Source: Liquidambar formosana (Eukaryota > Streptophyta > Magnoliopsida > Saxifragales > Altingiaceae). From it: a stretch of DNA of 64,000 nucleotides. The DNA is taken from positions 38,344,790 to 38,408,789 of the forward strand of contig CM077826.1 in assembly GCA_039720395.1 (NCBI GenBank), in the 5' to 3' direction. The notes below the pieces were generated by a model. The model did no database searches. It was not told the origin of the DNA and saw only the letters and a program-made list of their open reading frames with translations. The translations under genes and the position numbers were made by a program. Positions within the stretch are counted from its first letter, which is position 1. Each line of letters starts with the position of its first letter. Below are positions 57,177 to 64,000 of the stretch, one piece after another.

Positions 57177-57820
57177 TATATATATATATATATAATGAAT
57201 TCATTCCAAGTTAGGATTTTGAACATCAAGACCAAGAGTCGATCCCAAAGACATTGCGAAAAAAACAAAAAACAAAAAAAAAAAAACCTAGATCTCCACA
57301 TACTATACAGCTACCCTAATGCACTTCCACTGTCTTCCTATCACCTCCCTTCACAATCTCAGTCAAGTGAGTAATGATCTCCAAATCATTGCCAAGGATT
57401 TTGAATCCCAAACGATTCCATGTATCTTTTTCTTGATCTTGTATCAACCCATTCTATTGACAATACCACCACCCAAAATTAAAATATCAACTCTGAGAAA
57501 GAGGCTAATGGGCAATCACTTCTCTTTGCTTTAATATTTCTCTTGTTATTTTTTTTGAGAGGTTGTTTCAAAGTTATGCCCTTCTTTTTCAATGTAGGAT
57601 AAGGAGTCTGATCAAATTACAACCATTTGACTAATTTTTATTCTTAATAATTCGGGCTTAAATATTTCAAGTTTTTATGATTATTTATTTGGGGGCTTTG
57701 GCCACAAGTCCAAATTTTAAGATTTACGCGGCCATCAGTCCATTGGAAATTCTTATGCAGCCTTAGGTCCACCAAGCAATCCTTAGGACCAAAATTTTAA
57801 GGCTTAAAAATATCATTCCC

Positions 57821-57900
57821 TCTCTTTCTCCCTCCCCCTCTCCCTCTCCCTCTCCCTTTCTCTCTCCCTCTCCCTCTCCCTCTCCCTCTCTCTCTCTCTT
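57821..57900. repeat. (CCCTCT)n microsatellite
   Basis: Around twelve interrupted CCCTCT units followed by CT dinucleotides. Confidence 0.9.
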
Positions 57901-58553
57901 TTCGTCTGCAAGTTTTTTCTTTTTTCACTCTATCAAAACTTGTGATGCCAAAAATCATGGTGGCCAACGACGTAGCTTCTTACCCAAGAAACCTCCATTT
58001 TTTTACTATGTGAAGTCGATCAGATTTGCAAATCTACTACTCAAGAGATGGAGACATCTAGATCCAAAGTCATCACTCAAATTTCTTTTCTTTTTTTTCC
58101 GACAAAGCAAGTGCTGTGTGGAGAAGAAACCTTCATTTTTCTTGACGAAGGAGGTGCTCAATCATCAGGTTTGATAGCGTGATAGCTCATCGTCATTATT
58201 AAGCTCTCTAAATCTGAACCAAAATTTTGAATACCTGAATCTTGAGGAACATGATTTGAGCACGTAATGAAATTTTGGAAAACATTGATAGCAATTGAGG
58301 GTTAAGATAAGATGGAAAACCACTGATCTTTCTACTCTAGAGGTGTTTGCTGACCAAGACCATGAAGCTTCCACAACCAATATGTTATAAGCTACCCATC
58401 CCAACCTGTTGGCAACTTGACGAGATGGCAATCTCTTTACTATGGAGCTAGAAGATGTAGAAACTGATTATGGAAGATCCAAAAATTGCTTTACTTCTAT
58501 AGCTTTTACAATTCCCAATAAAACTAACATCAAGTTATGTGTAATTCTAAAAT

Positions 58554-59070
58554 AGTTACATGTAACTGTTTTTAAAAAACCCATATCAAACCATTTTGAT
58601 AAGTTAAATTTAGTTACGAACTGTCTTAAAAAGTTAGGTTTAATCACAAATACTTAGATTCATCTATTTTCATAAGAAATTTTTGTTATATTATACAAAA
58701 CATTGAAAATTTAGTCACAAAAAGTTACATGTAATTGTTTCACAAATTTCAATTCAAAAAGCTAAATTTAGTCTCAATCACTTAAATTTAACACTTTAAT
58801 AAGTTAAATTTAGTCACAAACACTTGGATTAAACTGTTTTTATGGAATATTATAGTTACATTATATAAATATTTAAGATATAACCGTATTTTTTAAAACA
58901 GTTACATGTAATTGTTTAACAAAATTTACTTCAAATGGTTATTAGTCATAATCACTTAAATTTAATTGCTTTAATAAATTAAATTTAAGTCCAAACACTT
59001 AGATTTAATAGTTTTCACAAAATATTGAAATTAAATTATGCAAATATTCAAAAATCTATTTTATTTTATT
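58554..59070. repeat. Three ~175-bp tandem repeats (AGTTACATGTAATTG units)
   Basis: Units start at 58554, 58723 and 58900. Each runs AGTTACATGTAAYTGTTT, then a TCAAA-rich stretch, TAAATTTAGTCACAA, CACTTAGATT, an AAACTGTTTT-like motif and a TTATATTATACAAA-like motif. Period is 169-177 bp with moderate divergence. Confidence 0.75.
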
Positions 59071-59688
59071 TTTTTTTTTATAAATAGTTGAATGGAATTG
59101 TGTTTTATGTAATCAGTCAATGTAAATGGTTTTTTTTTTTTTTCGTATAATTTCATATTCATCATATATCTTATTTTAAAGGTCTTGGCGAATGGATTCT
59201 AAAAATATAAATTTTATCGAAAACCAATGGATAGATTGAAAGTTATGCTATTTTAAAGTTTGAAAACAAAAAATAACAACTTAAGGGTATTTTTAACTTT
59301 ATACACCTAAGACTTAAACAAATACACAACTATTTTACTTAAAAGTGGACTTATGACAACATAAGTTTTTTCCGTGGACTTATGCCTCTATAAGTCCCAT
59401 AAAGTGGATTTTTCCCTAATTTTCCCTATTTATTTTGCTATTATTACTTAATCTTCAATGATTAGAATTACCTTTTTTCTTTATTAGTTGACTAGCAAGT
59501 ATTAGGGTTTCTTTTTATCTGTTTTTATTCATTTTCCAAGTAGTAAAAGTCTATATATGTGGATGTAAGTCTCAATCAATTAATCAATGAATGAATTAAA
59601 CTTTTAAATCACTCGTGGATTCGAGTATTTTCTAATAAGAAGGTGGTGTTCTTTCTCTTCAAAGTGCTTCAATTCTTGCTAAATCAGT

Positions 59689-59701
59689 TGGTATCAAAGC
59701 C
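59689..59701 (+). other. Primer-binding site of the gypsy-like element
   Basis: TGGTATCAAAGCC, one base from the initiator-Met tRNA site, two bases after the LTR end at 59686. Confidence 0.8.
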
Positions 59702-59720
59702 TTGGCATTATCTTGATCTA

Positions 59721-60790
59721 ATGGTGAACACACGCAATAATGGCAACATCCCTGAGGATGGTGATTACGAAGAAGAGTTTATTACAATGGGTGAATTTAG
59801 AAGTTTCCAACATGAGACCCTGGCAAACATTAGAGAACATCCACGAAATCCTTAGTAGGCTGATGATGGTAGAAAATCATAGACGATATCATAATCACGA
59901 AATTCACGAAAATAACAAGGTACAAGTTTGTGTTCATCCTGTTTGAGATTTTAATCCTATACTTCCACTTAGGTCGCTGGGCAATGAGGAGAATCACAAT
60001 TGCAGTGAGGAATAATTAAAAACTGACAAGTTTTGTACCGACAATTAGACTCGTGGAGCTCGCAATCAACCTATCTACCAACATGCTCTTATTCAACTAA
60101 AAAAAATATAAATCTATAAGAGAGATAATAGCTATTTGTTTACGTAAAGCTGAAGAAACTTATAATAAAAAATTAGTTACACTTGAACAACAAATCGAAA
60201 GAAATTATTTAACTCAACAACAAGCAAGTGTAATGTTTAATTAATAACAATTTTGTTAGAAAGCATGACAGATGCTATTGAATCTGAAATTGAATATTAT
60301 GTGACCTCAACTTTTTGAAGTTAATGATTTATACTTTGAAGACAAGTTTGTTTAAACTCATGAAGAAGTTTCGCAAGAATATCATGAACATTTTAAAGAT
60401 TTAAAGAAAGAATCAGTTGATCAAGTTGTGGAACTTATAAACTCGTCAAATGAGAATTCTATCGATAATGAAGAACACATGCTTAAAAATTTGAAGACCA
60501 ATATGCAAGTTGTTTCATTAATAAGTGACAAGGTACAATGAGTTAATTTCATTGGGGTTGAAAATTTCAATATAATTTTCAATCCTTATTTAGTGGATCT
60601 TGTCAACAAATTGAAGACCGGCACATAGAAATCTCGAGTTACTTTGATTGAATTACTTTAATTGTAGAGAACAAATTTGGAAAAATCTTAAAGTAGCAAA
60701 TATACTCAAAATATCTCATTCAATTAATGGAAGGGAATACTCCAATACCAAACACCAAACTTGACGATGAGTTTCTTTCAAGCGAGGGAT
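59721..60790 (+). pseudogene. Gypsy-like Gag N-terminus and degenerate interior
   Basis: ATG at 59721 opens MVNTRNNGNIPEDGDYEEEF, then MGEFRSFQHETLANIREHPR, stopping at TAG 59853-59855. MVNTRNN is a typical plant Ty3-gypsy Gag start. Beyond it lie AT-rich fragments resembling coiled, Q/N-rich Gag sequence but with many stops. There are no protease, RT, RNase H or integrase motifs, so the element depends on other copies. Confidence 0.6.
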
Positions 60791-61445
60791 TTTAATGTAG
60801 GACAAGGTGTCCCAGCAAATTACAATCATCCGAATAATTTTAATTATAATTTTTTTTTAATACTCTAGGCTTAAATATTACAAGTTTCTATAGTTTTCTC
60901 TCTTTTCTTTTTCTTTTTCTTTTTTTTATCAACAAAAGAAAACCATTTTATTTATTAAAAAAAAAAAAAAAAGGTTATTACAATCACAAACAAAAGCCAC
61001 TACCCAATTACAACACCAAGCTAAACACAAATATCCAATTTTAGCAAGATGCTAAAATTGACAAGCAAATTTTAGGGTTTCTTTTTTATTTGTTTTTACT
61101 TATTTTCCAAGTAAGAGTAATCTATATAGATGGAAGGAAGAAATCAATTAACCAATGAATGAATTAAACTTTCAACTCGATCCTTCAGAATTTTGTTTTA
61201 TTACTCATGGATTTAAGTATTTTCTAAGAAGAAGGCGATATGATATTCTTTTTCCTCAACACGCTTCCCGCTACGTCATTTTTCCACCCCAATATTTCCT
61301 CCAAAAATCTTCTCTTTACCTTAGCAACGCAGGTTTGTGCCTGTGATCTCCACGAATCGCATTTAACTCTAAAAAAATCAGCTTCTTCTTTATCGGGGAC
61401 GGTGATCCCAAGCCATCCTCGCACTGTTTTGCCTACTTCTAGTCT

Positions 61446-61747
61446 GTTAGATCACCACTTGACCCCAAAAGCTTAAACTGTTATGGAATGGGTCAACAAT
61501 GTATATCAAGCTAATACTCTCCCACACGTGCGACCCCACTCACACGTGGAGAGATGAACCGATACAGAACATTGAGTTAAACTGAGTTGAACCAATAAAC
61601 AGTGTGAAATGATAAATTAATGGGGAGAAGAAGCATGAAGACTTAAAACCAGGGCCTCTTAGAAACCAGAACTCTAATACTATGTTAGATCACCACTTGA
61701 CCCCAAAGCTGTTAAGGAATGGGTCAACAATGTATATCAAGCTAATA
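61446..61747 (-). mobile_element. TRIM-like element, minus strand, partial
   Basis: TGTTAGATCACCACTTGACC at 61446 recurs at 61684; both are followed by GAATGGGTCAACAATGTATA and CAAGCTAATA. The second copy is preceded by CTCTAATACTA, a decayed complement of the initiator-Met primer site. This fits a small minus-strand TRIM whose right LTR is cut by the neighbouring TRIM array. Confidence 0.55.
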
Positions 61748-62430
61748 TGGTTAGAAATATACCACATCCCTTATTAGTTAATTATAAATCTTGACATAGC
61801 TTTATATACCTGTTTGGTTCCTCCACTTACTTGTAAGTTGGAAGCTTCACATGGTATCAAAGCATGTCATTCTCGGACAGGCCCATTTCTATCTTGTTAA
61901 ACCTGCACTGAGGGGGAGTGTTGGAAATATACCACATCCCATATTGGTTCATCATAAATCTTAACATGGCTTCATATACCTGTTTGGACCCTCCACTTAT
62001 TAACTTAGCCTTTTAAGTTGGAAACTTAACATGGTACCAGAGCATGTCATTCCTAAGCCCGTTTTGCTTGTGAGCCCGTCTTTATTGTCCACGTGACAAG
62101 CCCGAAATATACCACATCCCATATTGGTTCATCATAAATCTTAACATGGCTTCATATACCTGTTTGGACCCTCCACTTATTAACTTAGCCTTTTAAGTTG
62201 GAAACTTAACATGGTACCAGAGCATGTCGTTCCTAACCCGTTTTGCTTGTGAGCCCGTCTTTATTGTCCACGTGACAAGCCCATTTCTATTTTGTTAGAC
62301 CTGCACATGAAGGGGAGTGTTGAAAATATACCACATCCCATATCGATTAAATATCAAATTAAACATGTTTTCATATACCTGTTAGGACCCTCCACTTATT
62401 AGCTTAAGCATTTAAGTTAGAAACTTAACA
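61748..62430 (+). mobile_element. Tandem array of four TRIM LTRs
   Basis: LTR-like units of 103-113 bp lie at 61748-61851, 61919-62031, 62104-62211 and 62318-62430. Each contains AAATATACCACATCCC near its start and all but the first end ACTTAACA. The first three are followed by the primer site TGGTATCAAAGC / TGGTACCAGAGC (61852, 62032, 62212). Units 2 and 4 are preceded by a purine tract (GAGGGGGAG / GAAGGGGAG). Units 2 and 3 with their flanks are nearly identical, pointing to recent unequal recombination. No coding sequence. Confidence 0.8.
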
Positions 62431-62616
62431 TGGTCTCATCTTCAGGAGAGTTCACTACGCGATTGGGAACCCTAACTTTTTTTGTATGATTTGGGAATAA
62501 GGTACAATTAGTTATCAATCATATATTAAAGGATGACTCACAACCCATATATAGTGGGGTTATATAAGATATGGTCAGATCCAATAGGTCCATAACTATG
62601 TTTTCTATAAGCCACT

Positions 62617-62717
62617 GGGGCAAGCTTAATGGTGAAGGCGGGTGGGGGAAAAGGGTAGGAGTAGGATAGGTTAGGGGTTCGAACCCCTCCCAATTTACCA
62701 AAAAAAAAAAAAAAAGA
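62617..62717 (+). mobile_element. tRNA-derived SINE
   Basis: GGCAAGCTTAATGGTGAAGG matches a polymerase III A box; GGTTCGAACCC (near 62678) is a near-perfect B box; a 15-16 base poly-A tail follows at 62700-62715. The body is about 85 bp. Target-site duplications were not clear. Confidence 0.6.
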
Positions 62718-62719
62718 AC

Positions 62720-63945
62720 GGTAAAATACATGAAGCCCTTCTAATGTTTGGCTCATTTTCACGAAACCCCCCTCATAAAAACATTGTAGCAATGTATCCC
62801 CTTATGTTTACACACTTTTTAATTTAGCCCACCGTTAAGAGCCGTCCAGCAAATCAAATGGAAGAAGTCGCGTGTTGGTTTTTAGGGCCATTTTTTTTCC
62901 ACATTTACTATTTTTTCTTGCCAAAATGGTGCGTCCTAAGAAACTCACCCTGAAATTTCACCTCCTCTTGATATCTGCTCTTTCTATCGAAACTTTTCCC
63001 CTTCACCGTGGCAACCATAGCAACGCTTGTCCTCAAAGCTATTCAAATCGCAGTGGACATTCAATCTTCCGCAAAGGCTTGAAGACTCTATATATATCAA
63101 AGCTTTTCTCCATCGCAGCAGCTATTTTTAGCTCAAAGCTTGATCTCTTAAAGGTACGATCCCCTCTTTCTCCATCACTGTAGTGATCTTACAGTTTGAG
63201 TGGGGTTGAGTTGCATTAAGAACTCCAAAGCAACTACTATTTAGGTGCTTTACAAAACAATGAATTTGGCACCCTTGCAATTTCAACTTCTTATGGAAGG
63301 GCATTCCAGATCAATTCTAATTATGTGAACCAACTACCAAGCCTCAAGATAGTTGGCTATCTTCTTTATTTAGGCTTTAATCTTGAATATTCTAAAAAAA
63401 AAATTCACCATTCCAAGAATTTGATTGAAGTCATTTTTTCCAAATAAAATGATTTTACTGGGAACTTGATTTTAGTAAATCGAACTCATCGAATGACATA
63501 TTCTAATCAATATATGATAATAATATTAAAGATTGATCAATTTCTTGTGACTTAAGCTTTAAGAAGTAGAAGTTCTTTTTTGGTTTTTTGAATCATCCAA
63601 TGTATAGAGAAGGTGAAGAGTTGGACATACTAGATGATGATGGTTTTCGATGAGTTTCCGGTGACTCAACAGCAAGGTGTGCTCTGGTGAGTCAAAAACA
63701 ATCAATTGCAAGAACCCCAAGTAAAATCACCCTTAATGTCTCTCTGGGTGAAATCGTGGGGGTTAGTAAGGATAACAACAAGTCATGTGACAGGGATGGT
63801 GAGGGTTACATGGGTCTTTTCTTCTTTTCCGTTAACACCATTTGTTTTTATTTTCCCCAAAATTGTTGAGGAGGGAACATTGCTGCAATGTTTTTATTAA
63901 GGGAGTTTCGTAAAAACGAGCCAAACATTAATAGGGGGTGTGAAC
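62720..63945. mobile_element. TIR element (~1.2 kb), non-autonomous
   Basis: The left end (CTAATGTTTGGCTCATTTTC, ACGAAACCCCCCT, AAAAACATTGTAGCAATGT) matches the complement of the right end (ACATTGCTGCAATGTTTTTA, GAGTTTCGT, GAGCCAAACATTAATAGGGG) over about 65 bp. The interior at 62930-63180 is somewhat less AT-rich and may be a captured gene piece, but I cannot identify it. No transposase. Confidence 0.7.
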
Positions 63946-64000
63946 CCCGGAAATTAGGCCCACAAGGATTGAAAGAGAAAATACCAAATAGGTAGGTTTG

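Larger units (their letters stand above)
57685..59420. mobile_element. Insertion inside the gypsy LTR, MULE-like
   Basis: Interrupts the LTR between TATTTATTTG (57680-57690) and TATTTATTTTG (59427-59437), a probable 9-10 bp target duplication. The left end contains CACAAGTCCAAATTTTAAG; the right end contains its diverged complement CTTAAAAGTGGACTTATG. It contains a CCCTCT microsatellite and three ~175-bp tandem repeats. No transposase. Confidence 0.45.
57593..61268 (+). mobile_element. Non-autonomous Ty3-gypsy-like LTR element
   Basis: Left LTR 57593-59686 (TGTAGGATAAGG...CTAAATCA), primer site at 59689-59701, about 1.1-kb interior, purine-rich AAGCGAGGGATTTTA, right LTR 60796-about 61268 (TGTAGGACAAGG...). 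LTR homology is clear at both ends (AATCAATGAATGAATTAAACTT in both). The interior opens with a gypsy-style Gag start (MVNTRNN) but has no pol. The left LTR holds a large insertion and the right LTR has its own ~160-bp insertion and a lost 3' end. Confidence 0.65.

Overview
This window is repeat-rich nuclear DNA from a flowering plant, most likely a woody eudicot. The evidence is AT-rich intergenic sequence, GT-AG introns, plant Ty1-copia and Ty3-gypsy elements primed by initiator-Met tRNA, small MITEs, Helitron-like ends, and a plant GDSL esterase/lipase family. The species cannot be named from the sequence alone.

Only one gene looks intact: a four-exon GDSL esterase/lipase (GLIP1/GLIP5-like) at 53015-54477, 370 aa. 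It has two dead relatives on the same strand. Copy 1 (23366-24800) keeps all four exons but has a 5-nt deletion and nonsense codons. Copy 2 (36309-37259) has lost exons 1-2 and carries a stop, an insertion and a frameshift. Copies 1 and 3 lie in a segmental duplication (about 22115-25017 and 49556-55140) that includes a shared foldback MITE in the promoter. Two further gene pieces are fragments: the first three coding exons of a HAD-type hydrolase on the minus strand (2705-3024) and two exons of a PP2A B55 regulatory subunit (29255-29524).

Layout. 1-9284: a pair of long inverted arms (1-1660 and 6908-8590) enclosing about 5 kb with the HAD fragment and a minus-strand Helitron-like 3' end. 9285-20306: a decayed minus-strand Ty1-copia element with long (1.69 kb) LTRs, inserted into the gag of a second minus-strand copia element whose LTR runs to about 22078. 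22115-25017: duplicated block with GDSL copy 1. 25021-29900: CACTA-like subterminal repeats, an LTR-like block and the PP2A fragment. 29908-34767: a complete but dead plus-strand Ty1-copia element with paired 425-bp LTRs and a perfect 5-bp target duplication. 34768-37259: CACTA right end, a MITE and GDSL copy 2. 38767-40661: an apparently chimeric LTR element whose two ends come from different families yet share a 5-bp target duplication. 40740-43500: a LINE-type ORF1 remnant split by a MULE-like insertion. 43522-49495: a series of MITE, hAT-like, MULE-like and Helitron elements. 49556-55140: second duplicated block with the intact gene and younger insertions. 55200-64000: MITEs, a non-autonomous Ty3-gypsy-like element with an interrupted LTR, tandem TRIM LTRs, a SINE and a TIR element.

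Functionally, this is one surviving defence-type lipase gene in a decaying tandem cluster, spread apart by nested transposons. I found no CRISPR array, tRNA/rRNA gene, operon or convincing new protein system. The most unusual items are the chimeric LTR element, the inverted-arm structure around a captured gene fragment, and the promoter MITE shared by the GDSL duplicates.
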